From: Chlamydomonas reinhardtii
Lineage: Eukaryota; Chlorophyta; Chlorophyceae; Chlamydomonadales; Chlamydomonadaceae
Assembly: GCF_000002595.2 (NCBI RefSeq)
Contig: NC_057015.1
Span: 5,133,195 to 5,197,194, forward strand
Direction of reading: 5' to 3'
DNA length: 64,000 nt
The notes under the pieces were generated by a model. That model did no database searches, was not told the DNA's origin, and saw only the letters and a program-made list of their open reading frames with translations. Positions 32,784 through 44,915 of this stretch are shown one piece after another (position 1 is the first letter of the stretch; each line of letters starts with the position of its first letter). The position numbers were made by a program, and so were the translations under genes.

Positions 32784-35700
32784 ATGTCGAATCCAGCTCG
32801 CGTGCTGTACCTGCTGGTGGACGGCATTGGTGATGTCTCCATCCCCGCCTTTGGGGACCGCACGCCGCTTGAGGTGGCGCACACACCTCACCTAGATGCC
32901 CTAGCCGGTACGAGACCGTGTCGCACCAGGCTGTCACCCACGGGGGCAATGCATCGTCCTGGAGGGATGTCTCAGGGGTTGGCTCGGGTGCTGATAAGCG
33001 GCCGCGTGTCATACCAGCGGCCATCCCGCCATAATTCAATGGAGCACTACCATGCGCTGCACAAGTACACGGCATGCCGACCTTGCATATGTCCACGCAC
33101 ATACGCATGCACATGCAGCCGGCGGCCTGAACGGACTGCTTGACCCAGTGGAGCCGGGGCTGGCGTGCGGCAGCGACACGGCCCACATGTCCATCTTCGG
33201 ATACGACCCCCGCATGTGAGCTGCCTGTTGCCGGCCGTGCGTGCGTGTGTGCGTGCGTGCGTGCGTGCATGCGCTGCGACTAATACCCTGAGCAAGGTCT
33301 AGGGTCATTCGGGCTCAGTGCAACGGCTCTCACTTGAACAGTGGCGGAACAGTTGGTGTCGGACGCGAATCGGCGTTGCTAGTTGCGGCGCCATTGGTTT
33401 GCGGGCTCAGCGCCGGCAGCTGCGACTGCTGACGCAGTGAGGTCACTCCCTCCACTCGTGCTGACTTATAAACTGTTACTACAACCCTGTGCAGCCACTA
33501 CCGCGGCCGCGGCGCATTCGAGAGCATGGGCGCGGGCATTGCCATGGCTCCCGGTGACATCGCATTCAAATGCAACTTCGCCACCCTGGACACAGCCAGC
33601 GGCATAGTGACGTCGCGGCGGGCGGACCGGCACTTTGAGCACTTGGGGCCCACCCTGTGCGCGGCGCTGGACGGTGCGTCTAAGGGTCCTTGTGGATGTT
33701 GTGATACCGTCCAACTTGCTGCCAGCCAGCAGATATGATACACACCGGTGCGGGGCCAGAAGCAAAGGGACTGGAAAGGTGTCCGGACTAGAACGGTCAG
33801 GCATACCGCAAGCCGCCACCTCCGTCCGTTTGCATGTTTGGGCACGACTGATTTCACCACACTCACAAATCCACACTGCGCACGCTCTCGCGCTCTTGCA
33901 GGTCTGGCCGTGCCCGGCTACCCCGGCTACCGCGTCACTGTGCGCTACGCCACTGAGCACCGCTGCGGCGTGGCGGTGAGCGGCCCCGGGCTGAGCGACG
34001 CGGTGGGCGACACGGACCCGCTCAAGGACAACCTGCCGCTGAGGAAGTCGGAGCCCACAGATGACTCGCCAGAGGTGTGCACCTGTGTGTATGTGTGTAT
34101 GGAGAAGCCGGCCAGGAGGGCAGGGCCGGCGGGATCAGTCGGGAAGGTCGCAGGGACCTGGCAGCGGTCACGAGGCGACCTGGTGGGTCAGCCTGCAAAT
34201 GGTGTGGTAAGCACCAGCCGTGTGGTGAGCACGTGCGGCGTGCAGTCGGACTCTATGTCCTTACCCTTGCTGCGTTTCAACGTCTCCGCCGCCCCGCCGA
34301 TCCCCCGCAGGCGGCCTTCACGGCAGGCCTGGTGAACGCGCTTTCAGACGCGATTTGCGGGGTGCTGGAGACGCACCCCATCAACGACCAGCGTCGGGCG
34401 TCGGGCGAGGCGGTGGCCAATGTGGTGCTGCTGCGCGGCTGCGGCTCGCGCATCCGGGTGCCGTGCTTCCGCGACAAGCACCACATGCGCGGCTGCCTGG
34501 TGGCGCCCACCAAGATCATTGCAGGTAAGAGCCATGACGTGTAGGTAGAGACCTCAGGTGTCATGAATTCCGCTCACAAAAAAACTTTCGCCTTCGTCCC
34601 CACCCCGCCCACCCTGCCAGGCCTGGGCCTGTCATTCGACATCGACTCGCTGGAGGCGCCCGGCGCCACCGGCAGCTACAACAGCAACCTGTCTTCCAAG
34701 GCCACCACCATCTGCGCCGCGCTGACCGGCGCCGTCTCCTCGCCCGAACAGCAGCTGCAGGCCATGGAGCTGAGCAAGGAGAAGGAGGAGAAGGAGGAGG
34801 AGCCGCAGCCGCCCGTGCTGACGGCGGAGCAGTGCGCCAACCCGGGGCCGGGCGGCGGCGGGTACCAGTTTGGGTTCGTGCACGTCAAGGCGGTGGACGA
34901 CACGGGGCACGACCGGATGGTGGGGTTCAAGGTACGCGTGGCATACCGGGTTGGGGGAAAGGCGTACCGGGGCTGTGAGCAGAGGGGCTCATTGGGCAGG
35001 CCTTGCATTTGCAAGCTGACGCGCGTCGGGTGAAAGCTGCCGCCGCAATGTCCGCTGATGCGGTGCTGCCCCTGCAGGTGCGCTTCCTGGAGGCTGTGGA
35101 CAAGATGGTTGGGCAGATGCTGCGGCGGCTGTGGGAGGCGGAGGCGGCGGGCCGGGGTCGCTACGTGGTAGTTGTGTCGGGCGACCACTCCACGCCGGTG
35201 CTATTCGGCGACCACTCCAATGAGCCGGTGCCGTTCGTCATCTGCAACGTGCGGCATGCCGTTGAGGTGTGTGCATGGCCCTAGCCGTGAGGAGGAAGGG
35301 CAAGGCTTCATGCATTGCAGCACCAGAAGGGAAGCCACTTATGGCAATGCAGAGTAGGGTGTCATGCCACCACTGGTTGGTGGTTGACCTTCAACGTCCA
35401 GTGTGAGTGTGTATTAGCGTACGGGTATGCTGTGTGTGTATGGTGTCGCTGAGGTCCTGTTGCCTGGCCTCACAGGCGCTGGGCGGGCCCGCCCACATCA
35501 CCAAGGTGCCGCTGGCGCCCATCCACATGCCCGACGTCAAGGGCACGCCGCCCAAACCCGAGGACCTGTGCAAGCAGGTGCGAGTTGCAGAGAGGCCGCC
35601 CGGATGGAACACATTGTGATTTTGACTCCGGGCACCAATGGCGGCGATTTACGTTGTCAGTTTCCCCCTTGCCCAACATCACAGCTACGCGCACCCCGTG

Positions 35701-36121
35701 CCGCTACCCCCACTGATAATGCTGCGCGCAACCCCACCCTCACCCCACCCCACCCCACCCCGTGTACATGTTACCTGCTGCCCCCCAAGATGGTCTACCG
35801 TCTACCACTTCCTTAACTAATCATGAATGTCACCCCCCCCCCCACCCGCCACTCCAGGCCGTGTTCAAGGACGCCCGGCGCAAGGCCTCCTGGGCGGGGC
35901 GGCCCTGGGACCCCGCCATGCCGCCCGAGCTGTTCGGCCCCTGGCGCGACCCCTGGCCTACCTGCGTGCGCGGCGACCCGGTGCGCTGCTACGACGAGGT
36001 GTCGGCGGCGCGCGGCGGGCTGGGCCGCTTCCCCGGCAGTCAGGTCCTAATGCTGGTGAAGCAGTTTGCGGGAGTGACGCCACTGGGCGCGGCGGGGGCA
36101 GGGCAGAGCGCGGGGCCATAA
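32784..36121 (+). CDS. Archaeal-type cofactor-independent phosphoglycerate mutase (ApgM family)
   Basis: Exons: 32784-32907, 33119-33215, 33495-33673, 33902-34074, 34311-34524, 34621-34931, 35078-35266, 35476-35577, 35858-36121. Total 1,653 bases, 550 residues, all phases consistent. Interconverts 3- and 2-phosphoglycerate in glycolysis/gluconeogenesis without 2,3-bisphosphoglycerate. Key sites: metal-binding Asp in LLVDGIGD near residue 10; nucleophile Ser in CGSDTAHMSIFGYDP; metal ligands in SGDHSTPVLFGDHS; and the C-terminal ARGGLGRFPGSQV block. It is about 140 residues longer than archaeal enzymes, partly through an acidic Lys/Glu insert (around 34760-34830) and a segment before the terminal block. 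No clear transit peptide, so cytosolic is the default. Plants carry this type beside the classical iPGAM. Confidence 0.92.
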
Positions 36122-36977
36122 GCGACTGGGCAGCACTGGCACCTGCCGTGGGGGCTGTAGCGGCCTAGCGGGTGTCGATTTGGTGTGGAGGTTGTTGCGT
36201 TACGCAGATATAGTGCGATAGTAGGTGTAGTTTCAGAGGGTACGAGCTACCCCGCCGTGTCCGGCGCCGGGTTATGAAGGCACAAGTGCAGAGCGGCGAT
36301 GACAAATCAGGGGTACTGAGGTGGTGTTGGCGGCTGGACTGGGTTTGGTGGAGGAAGGTGCAATACGGTGCAAGTCTTAAGAAAGGTGTGTGACGGCCCC
36401 ATACCGTATCATCGGAGTGATCGGACCCAAAGTCTTCAAGAGTTCAGTTGTAAGCTAGTGTCAAGAGCACATGACGAAGAGGTACGGCAGGGCTCATACA
36501 GTTGCCGGGTCCGGACGGGGATGTAAACCCCATGTCACCTTGCCCCCTCAGCTGCAAGGATACCGAATTCCCGCGCACATCCAGCGTCCCACACTACCTT
36601 ACTTGCTGCATGTCACACACTTGATTAAATAACATCAGCCACTCAGCCCAGATCTCCAGTACGCGGTAGTATGTACCGTATGTCTGTGTAGCTCAAGCAA
36701 GGACTCTCAGCATTCGGTCCTGGGCATCCAAGGTCTAATGGAAGCACCCAGCCTCCCTAATTGTACGCCAATTGCACACCTAATTGTACCCCAATACGCT
36801 GAACATTGCGTTCCAGCTTCAAGCCGCATCAGGGCATGCTTAGGCTCAAGGGCCGTGGCTGACTTCCAGTTCTCGCAGGACCAGCCAGCCGCCCAAGCGG
36901 AGTAAGTACCGGCCCACCAGAAGCTATCTAAATCCAGACACCGCCAACGACTGTAACGACAGGTCTAGCCCTGGGCA
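36122..36977. other. Convergent intergenic region, ApgM / EF-hand gene
   Basis: 3' flanks only; no exon seen. Contains a two-copy 23-base direct repeat starting CCTAATTGTACGCCAATT (36756-36801). Confidence 0.5.
36449..36453 (+). terminator. TGTAA polyadenylation signal, ApgM gene
   Basis: 328 bases past the ApgM stop codon on the coding strand; a second TGTAA follows near 36520. Confidence 0.5.
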
Positions 36978-38650
36978 TTACACGTACGAGATCTTCATCA
37001 GCTGCACAAACTCATCAAAGGATATGGACCCATTGTGGTCCTGCAGGAGGGGGCATCAGCAGGTTTGTTGTGCATGTGCAGCGACAGTAATTGTGTTTGT
37101 CCCTGTAAGCCGAGACTCGTGCATATATCAAGCGCCCGCCCATCAGGTGCTGCTGCAGCGGTGCAGCACCCTGCTGGCCTGCCATCCACTGCACATGCGC
37201 GCTCTCGTCCTCTCCCTGAAACACATGCTGTGTCACTCACCACGTCGTGCGCCTTGAACAGGTCCTCCACGTCCGACCCCACGTAGCCGCACTTCTCAGC
37301 CACCGCCACCAACTCCTGCGAGGTGCAGGGCGATCAGTGCCTGCTGATGTGCTACCGGGCGTGCACAAGAGCTGACAGTAACAGGCAAGGGACTCGTACT
37401 GCTTGGTGCAGGAGGCTACACGCCATGGACGTGCGCGGGAGCCGCGGACGTGGGCGCGCTTCCGAGATGCCGCCACTGGCTTACCACTTTCTCGATCGTG
37501 CCATTCCCGTTCTTGTCGAACATCGCGAACATCTGCACAGACGCATGCAGGCGGCCTCAAACGTGGTTGCTTCCCTTGAATCCTTTCAGGTGATTCCCCA
37601 ACAGCAGCACGCAGCACCGCTTTGCTGCCCGGGCAAGCCGGCTTGGTTGCTTGCGGAAAGGAAGATGGCCACAGCGAATGACACGCACCTTCTTGATCTC
37701 CTCCAGCTGCTCCTTGGTGGGCTCAAACAGCGTCTGCACACGCGGGACCAACGCAGTGAGCTTACCCCAGCCAAATGCCTGAACAAGCACCCAACTCCAG
37801 CGCAACTGAGCATACACCCATCCAGCTTGCTGGCTGCTCTGGCATCCCGTAGCTTACACAATCACAGGCCCACCCACCAGTTTGCCGCCAGCTCAGCTCA
37901 CCTCGTGGGCGCCTGCCGCCGTGTGCGGGTTGGCCCAGCTGAGCATGCAGGCGAACTCCTTGTCGGTGGCCATGGGGAACAGCCGCCGCAGGTACTCGTT
38001 GAATGTCAACACGCCGTCCTGGTTGATGTCAATCGTCTGTCGTGCACAGGGCCACCAAGCAAGAGGACCTTACAGAAAACGTGTCAAACGACAAACCATC
38101 AAGCCGCATGACGCGGGCCACCAGGAAGCAGCCGCTTGCCCACGCACCCGGAAGGCGCTGAGCTCCTGGTGTGTCAGCTTCTTCTCCGCGGACAGCGCCT
38201 CTATGAGCTCCGCAATGGTGACCTTGCCGTTGTGGTCCTGCACCATGTGCACGAAGTCCGGGACACGGATCCTGGGTGACCGACGGCTTCGCACAGAGGT
38301 GCTGCTAGCAAGCCAACGAACACATCGCGACCACACAACCCTAGTCACACCCAGTGTACAGTCGCTGGCCTGAGCCGGCAGCGCGCGTGTCTCCCTCCCC
38401 GGCTCCAGTGGGTTTATCAGCTAGGCCGCCCCCAGTACTGGGCGTACCTGGTCGTGCTTGTCAAACAGCTCCTTGAGGTACAGTACGTCAGCTTTGCTGT
38501 GGACACAGGCAGCATAATGATGGTGACATCGCAACCAGCCCATGTCGATGTGTGGCGTGGACTCTTAGGCACAGAGAGCACGCCTAGTTGCACGACTTGA
38601 GGCGAGCGTGGGCACCTGCTGGACATGCTCCAGGGCCTCTCGCGGGCCAT
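36978..38650 (-). CDS. EF-hand Ca2+-binding protein (calmodulin superfamily)
   Basis: Exons (descending): 38650-38616, 38496-38448, 38271-38148, 38036-37902, 37733-37689, 37532-37485, 37315-37241, 37040-36978; about 191 residues. Three canonical loops are readable: DINQDGVLTFNE, DKNGNGTIEKVE and, across a splice, DVDHNGSISFDE. A degenerate one is VQDHNGKVTIAE. A further hand begins ELFDKHDQ and continues RIRVPDF, but the junction 38448/38271 is out of phase as drawn, so a small exon is probably missing there (a 14-base exon is what the frame would need). Family-level call only; nothing marks it as calcineurin B, centrin or calmodulin proper. No N-terminal signal beyond MARERPW. Divergent from the TBL1-like gene. 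Confidence 0.8.
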
Positions 38651-39447
38651 TCACGGGAGGCTTCGTATGACGCGCGTAACACGCATACGCTGTCCCCGCT
38701 TGTGAGCCAGAAACCTGGGTGGGTGCAGCATCGTGGTCACCCAGACACAAGTAATTACCTGTACTTTGCCCCCCCGCCTAGCCGCTTCTTGCCGCTGTGT
38801 GCGTGTGCGTGCGGCTGCGCGGGGAGTGGCCAGTTGGGTGCACGCACCAGTCAGCAATAGCAAGCCTAACCAGCAAGCCCTGCACCCAATGTCTTCGGTA
38901 CTTTTATGCCCACGCCACCCAGGCTGATGCCCACACCACCCAGGCGAAGACAAGACATGCCGCGCGCGGGCTTGTCGGATTCACCGTGTCCACACTCTTG
39001 CGGGCCAGCGAGCCCTTCATTCTTCTCGTGCAATGGACAAGCTTTATGATATTTAGAGTTGAGCCAACACTTGGGTCACAAGACACAAACCGCTAGTGCG
39101 ACAGTGCCAGTGGTCAACAGGAGAGACGCTTGTGATTATTATGACATAAGCGGTATTCTGTAATCCTGCCGCGCTTCCGATGCGACTGTGCAAAACAACG
39201 CGTTGACCTTGCATGGGCAAAGGAGAGCCGGGTAGGACGCCACGCTGTTGTGTCGCCTGCACATTATAATAGCTATCTACCTTCACAATAATACGCTTTG
39301 TTCTGTGCCTGACTTTCAAGGACCACGTAGTGCCTGACACTGGTCACTGCTTCTGTTTGCACGCACTAGGAGCTGCTGTGAGTGCAACTAGCTTTCATAA
39401 CATGCCTTGACGGGCCTGGATCCCGAACACCGGGGAGACAGAGCAGG
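38651..39447. promoter_or_regulatory. Divergent spacer, EF-hand gene / TBL1-like gene
   Basis: 797 bases between the start codons, GC falling towards the TBL1 side. No coding exon or recognised element. A 5' non-coding exon of either gene could lie here. Confidence 0.45.
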
Positions 39448-42400
39448 ATGAGCTCCTTTACGCTCACGAGCGACGTTGTCAACTATCTCATATATCGCTA
39501 CTTACAAGAGGCTGGTGAGTATGCTGCTAAAGCACCGGGCGCAATTTTGGCGGGCTCTGGAGTCTGAAACCGGCTGCCCATCCTCTGCTCCCGCCGCAGG
39601 GTTTACGCACTCAGCGTTCACGTTCGCGAGCGAATCCCTAGTGTCTCGTACCAACATCGACCCCAACAATGTGCCTCCGGGCTCACTGGTCACCTTCATT
39701 CAGAAGGGGCTTCAGTACCTAGAGATAGAGGCGAACCTCGACGCGCCGGTACGGCCCCTGGGCACGGCTTCCGCGCTTGTTGCTTTCCCAGCGTATGGGT
39801 GCTTGACCTTGCGAGGGATACTTCCGAGCGAGGGGGGCCGGGTGGTGGTAGGGTGGTCAGGTGCCGGCCCTCTTGAGATGGATTGGCGGCAACTGCCTCA
39901 CGCGACACGAACCCGGTGGGCTCCCGCTCTCTTTGGCTGCGAGCGTAGATACACTGCCCCTGGCTGTGTGGATGCCCCGCTCACAGGACGGGGAAGTAGA
40001 CGGCGATTATAAGCTCCTCACTCCCGAGGAGCTGCTGTCCAATGACGTGGACACACTGCGCATGATGGTGACGGAGCGGAAGGAGGAGGAGGGCGGCCGC
40101 AGCAAGGGCCAGCAGCCGTCTGCGGCGGCGGCAGCGGCGGCGGCAGCGGCAGCCGCAGCAGCGGCAGCAGCGCAAGCAGCGGCGGCTCAGGCAGCTCAGG
40201 CGCAGGCGGCAGCACAGGCACAGACCGCGGCGCTGCCAGCCGCGGCGGCAGCGGCGGCAGCGGCGGCGGCGGCAGCGGCGCAACCAACGGGCGCGCCAGC
40301 GGCGCCAGCAGCTGCAGCGCTGGCGGCACCGCCGCCCGCAGCAGCTGAGAAGGGGGTGGGCAAGGAGAAGGACAAGGAGAAGGGGACAGAGCGGGAAAAG
40401 GCAGCGGACAAGGCGGGTGCTAGTACGCCTGCTGCCGCGCCGGCCGTCAAGACGGAAGCGCCCGCCTCCACAGGGCCTACGCCCATGGAGGAGGACACAC
40501 AGCCGCCGCCGAGTGCCGCTACCGCGCCCGCGGCCGCCGCCGCAGCGGATGCAGGCGGTGTGGATGCAGGCGGCTCAGAAGCAGGCGGCGCAGCTGCGGC
40601 GGGGCCAGCTGCGGCGGGCAGCGGCATTGAGGTGCCGGCAAGCTCGGTGATCACGCTGCGGGGGCACGACTCGGAGGTGTACATCTGCCAGTGGAACCCC
40701 ACGGCAAACCTACTAGCATCCGGGTGCGTGCGGTGCTGAGGGATGGGAGCAAACTGGAAGAGGCGACGGGTACGGTGCGACGGCGCCTCGCACTGGTGGC
40801 TTGACCGAGTGTGAGGGTGGGTGGCATTGAGGCAGGCACACAGTCATGCCGTCTCAACGAGCATGCTGGTGCTGGGAGCGTGGAGCCTGCCAAGTGCTGT
40901 GCGCATGCCGGCTCCTGCGGCACAGTGGTGGCGCCGATGTGTTCCGGGGAACTGTCGGCATGGCCGCCACGTGCACCGCGGCTCAATACCTAATGGCGTG
41001 TGCACGGGTGCAGTTCCATGATGAAGCAGAGTCGCAGGGAGCGGCGGGGGCTGCTGCAGCTGGGGTTCCGTGTAGCGCTTGCCTCGAGACCGTGCAGCTG
41101 TCGCGCCTGTTCACCCGCTCGCACCTGGCTGCGCCCGTAGGTCCGGCGACGCCACTGCTCGCATCTGGAACCTGTCGACGGCCGCCGGCGCCAACTGCCA
41201 GAAGGCGGTGGTGCTCAAGCACGAGAACATTGCGGTGAGTGGCCGCGACCGGTTCGGTTTGGCCATCACCCTGTGAGCATTGCTCGCGACTGCCCTGTTT
41301 TTTACTTGTCGATGTTCAACAGCACGTGTCCCGTTCACACCCCAACCTCGGCTCTCGCGCGTTGTATCACCCTCGTGCCCCCTTCCCCACAGGCTCCAGC
41401 GCCCAACCACTTCATGATGCAGGGCAAGGACGTGACAACGTTGGACTGGAATGGCGATGGCTCGCTGCTGGCCACCGGCTCCTACGACGGCTTCGCGCGG
41501 ATATGGACCAAGGAGGGTGAGTTCCGGTGATAACGCCTGCGTCTGCCGTTTATGAGCGCCGGTGCAACTCACCCGCGTCTGCACGCATGCGTGCCGGCGT
41601 CCCCAGCAACGCCGCGTGGCCGACCGGCGCCCCGCCCCGCACCACTGTCGCCAACCAGCCACTGCCCTGCGCCCGTCCGCCCCCAGGCAAGCTGAAGAGC
41701 ACGCTCGAGCAGCACACGGGTCCCATCTTCGCGCTCAAGTGGAACAAGCGCGGCGACATGCTGCTGAGCGGCAGTGTGGATAAGACCGCCATTGTGTGGG
41801 ACGCCAAGACCGGCAGCGCAAAGCAGGTGTTCGCCATGCACACAGGTGCGCCCACACATGCGGCACCGTCCTCCACAGCCAGCTTGCACCGCCCTGCCCG
41901 CCTCCCTGTTTTGGTACCCGATTTGGACCTTGTTGCGGGACCGCAGCATTTACCGTGCGTGTCATCATCCCTGCCCCCGCAGCCCCCACGCTGGACGTGG
42001 ACTGGCGCAACAACACCTCGTTCGCGTCTTGCTCCACGGACAAGCTCATCCACGTGTGCAAGCTGGGCGAGCACGGCGCCGTCAAGACCTTCACCGGACA
42101 CACCGACGAGGTCAATGCCATCCGCTGGGACCCCTCCGGCCGCTGGCTGGCCTCCTGCTCCGACGACCGCACCGCCAAGGTGGGGGGCTTGTAACACGCA
42201 TACACTCGTGCGTGCCGTCGTGAATGCCAGCAGGAAGCGCAGTACGTCATATCCAACACGTGCGCATTGATGGTGTCCTCCGCATTTCCGCGCAGGTGTG
42301 GTCTCTCAGCAGCGACAAGCCGGCGCATGACTTCCGCGAGCACGAGCGCGAGATCTACACCATCCGCTGGAGCCCCACCGGCACCGGCACCGCCAATCCC

Positions 42401-42718
42401 AACCTGCCGCTGCTGCTGGCCTCCGCCTCCTTCGACAAGACGGTGCGGCTGTGGGACGTGGAGGTGGGGCGCTGCCTGCACAAGCTGGCCAAGCACAGTG
42501 AGCCCGTGTACAGCGTGGCCTTCTCGCCGAATGGCAAGCTGGTCGCGACGGGCAGCTTCGACCGCTGGATGTACATCTGGAGTGCGGTGGACGGCAGCCT
42601 GATCAAGTCGTTCAAGGGCAGCGCGGGCATCTACGAGGTGTGCTGGGACCACGAGGGCGACCGCGTGGCGGCGTGCTTTGCCAACAAGACCGTGTGCGTG
42701 GTGGACATCAGGAAGTGA
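39448..42718 (+). CDS. TBL1/HOS15-like LisH-WD40 corepressor subunit
   Basis: Exons: 39448-39514, 39600-39748, 39987-40723, 41141-41234, 41393-41516, 41697-41845, 41983-42179, 42295-42718. Total 1,941 bases, 646 residues. The N-terminal LisH motif [14 protein letters not shown] and the following [10 protein letters not shown] and [15 protein letters not shown] closely follow human TBL1XR1. About eight WD40 repeats occupy the C-terminal 370 residues (for example [34 protein letters not shown]). The animal protein bridges NCoR/SMRT-HDAC3 to chromatin, and Arabidopsis HOS15 works with histone deacetylases in stress and flowering control; nuclear location is inferred. Between the LisH and WD40 parts lies a 200-residue Ala/Gln- and Lys/Glu-rich linker encoded by GCG/GCA repeats. 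Confidence 0.93.
40121..40281. repeat. GCG/GCA/CAG repeat coding poly-Ala/Gln in TBL1-like gene
   Basis: A degenerate trinucleotide tract within one exon, translated almost entirely as Ala with scattered Gln. Likely to vary in length between strains. Confidence 0.9.
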
Positions 42719-43783
42719 GGGGGCGTGGGCGTGGGAGACGCTGGCCCCAAGGCCTGCAAGTGGGCTGGTGGTGATGTGGTGTGGAGAGAGTGGAAGTTGA
42801 TTGTACTGGCCGGCACAGGTTGAAAGCGGCCGCTAGCCGCTTGGAAGGTGGGGTCCTACCTAAGCAAGGACATGGCAGCGCTTTTCAAGCGAGTTAGCAC
42901 GCTAGCACGTCGTGCTCTTGCTCTTGCCCTTTAGGTGTTGACGGAGATGGAAGTGTGTTCCTCAGGTCTGGGCAGGGCAGAGCCTCGACTAGTTCTGGGT
43001 GCGATCCGTAGCAGAGTTGAACACATATGTGGAGAGAGTGAAAGTGGGGAGATTGTCATAAGTTGACAAGGATGCGAAATGAGATTCACACGCCGTGCAG
43101 GCTGCTGGGACGGCTTGAGTGAACTGGTGGGTTGATCCTGTCTTAGGTCCTGAGTGGTCGTCTGTCCTAGTCGCAAGCTCAACACATTGTTCGCGTGTGG
43201 GGACGCCGCGTTGGCGAGAGTCACGGATGGCCCTAATACACCATCGGGGCATGACGCACCGTGGAGAGCACTGCAAAACTCATGGTCCGGCTTGCCGACT
43301 GTCCCTAACATAGTAACATGCCAAGCCCTCAAGCGTATGACCAGGCCAGGATGTTCAGGATGCCAAGAGCACAAGAACTTAAAGTGTCAATGTGTCGCGT
43401 ACGTCCATCCTGTCCATCCGTGCACCGTCACTTCGTCATGTTACCTGCCGCCGGGCGCCGGCACGCCGCGCCGTGAGTTGCCGTTCCCTAATCCACAGCC
43501 CGTTAGTCCTGAAACCTCGTACTACAGTAGTCCCCGTCCGCCCTGGTGGGTGTGGCGGCCCTGGGTCGGTGCCGTAGCAATTATAATGTCCAACCAATGC
43601 GCCCCCTGCGCTGCACCGCACCCCTCTAATGCCAGCTACATCACCCACATGCTCAGGCGCTAATAATCGACGCTGTACACCGTATACAGCCCCATCTCTG
43701 CCAGTAATCCAGCCTTTGCCCACCACATCCTGGTCATGCAAACAGCACACACGCCAGATTTGCCGTGATCGCCACCTGCTGCT
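42719..43783. other. Convergent intergenic region, TBL1-like / small membrane protein
   Basis: No exon seen. It holds the second copy of the dispersed repeat (about 43180-43290). No TGTAA was found near the TBL1 stop. Confidence 0.45.
43180..43290 (-). repeat. Dispersed repeat copy 2
   Basis: The reverse complement aligns with 21283-21385 (see that entry). The homology fades on both sides, so the ends of the element are not defined. Confidence 0.65.
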
Positions 43784-44602
43784 TTACTCCTGCTTGGCCG
43801 CTGCCTCGACCTCCTCCTCCAGCTTCTGCTGCGGCCGCTGTGGGCGCCGTGGCCCCTTGTAGGGGTTCACGATCGGGTTGTCATGCCCGGGTAGCGTGCG
43901 GGTCCAGCTGCACAGGGGATGAGTGCCAGCGTACAGTTGCTTTCCACATTCTGAATTAATACTGCAGGTACACTGTGACGCACCGCATTCGCTGGTCGAG
44001 CTTACGCACACTGGTGCACGATATCTCTTCAGGGGTCATGCACAGCGTCAAACGCATACCGATACCGCTGCATCCACATTCCATCAAATCGAGCATGCGG
44101 CACCGCACACGCCCTGCGCACACAAGCCCCGCTGCCGCCCGCGCTGCCTATGCCCGCACCTGTAGATGGAGTTGTCCACGAAGCCCTTCCAGCGCCGGTG
44201 GCCCGCCGCGAACTCAGCGGCACGGCGCTCGTTGGGCAGAAGCTGCGACGGTGGCCGCCCGTAGATGTCGAGAGAGGCAGCCTCAACCTGTGGTGCGAGG
44301 GCATGCCGATTAGCGGGCGTGAGGCAGCAGGTGAACGTCACTGTGCAGGCGTGGGCCAGCCCGTGAACCTCACTGTGCTGGCCGACCCAAACCCGCACGC
44401 CTCCGGGAACCCTTCACCCTTCGCCGACCCTTTTGCCATCTGCTGCTCTACGCGCCCAGGACAGGGCATATGTACCCACCTGCTTGCCGCTGGGCACAAC
44501 AATGGCCGCGCCGGCAGCAACAGTGCCAGCAAAGGCAAGGGTGCACTTGACGCCAATGTCCCCGAGCAGTCCGCTCAATTTAGCTTGCACGTCGGAGCTC
44601 AT
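43784..44602 (-). CDS. Small protein with one N-terminal membrane segment, family unknown
   Basis: Exons (descending): 44602-44480, 44287-44160, 43907-43784. Total 375 bases, 124 residues, phases agree. Residues about 17-36 (VKCTLAFAGTVAAGAAIVV) form a single hydrophobic span. The rest is soluble, with LDIYGRPPSQLLPNE, FVDNSIYSWTRTLPG, a Pro/Arg-rich stretch and an acidic Lys/Glu tail. Size and layout (one short membrane span, charged tail) resemble accessory subunits of mitochondrial respiratory or ATP-synthase complexes, but I recognise no specific family and this is only a guess. Divergent from the PQBP1-like gene. Confidence 0.75.
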
Positions 44603-44915
44603 GGTTGCAACAAATTTACAATTTAGTTGGTGATCCTTGCGAAAGAGCTAGGATAGCGGCTTCACGCGTCCTTAGGCCGGGAGGCTGCCCACTTGCGGCG
44701 GCCTTGCAGTCTAGATTTGTCCTATTTACAAGAACAGAAGGCTTTGCTGATGAAGCCTGCGGTGGGCCCCATAGCGGACGAGGGGATTTGCTTGCGAGTC
44801 GACCCATGCAGGTCAAGTTGTGCAGCGCAAAGCGTCACACATTATTCATAGTTTCATATGTGCAAATAAGAAACTATAGCGAGTTTGGGGTTCGCTACCA
44901 AAGCAGGCTTGTATT
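44603..44915. promoter_or_regulatory. Divergent promoter, small membrane protein / PQBP1-like gene
   Basis: Only 313 bases separate the two ATGs, so both 5' UTRs and the promoter elements must share this space. No motif was identified with confidence. Confidence 0.5.
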
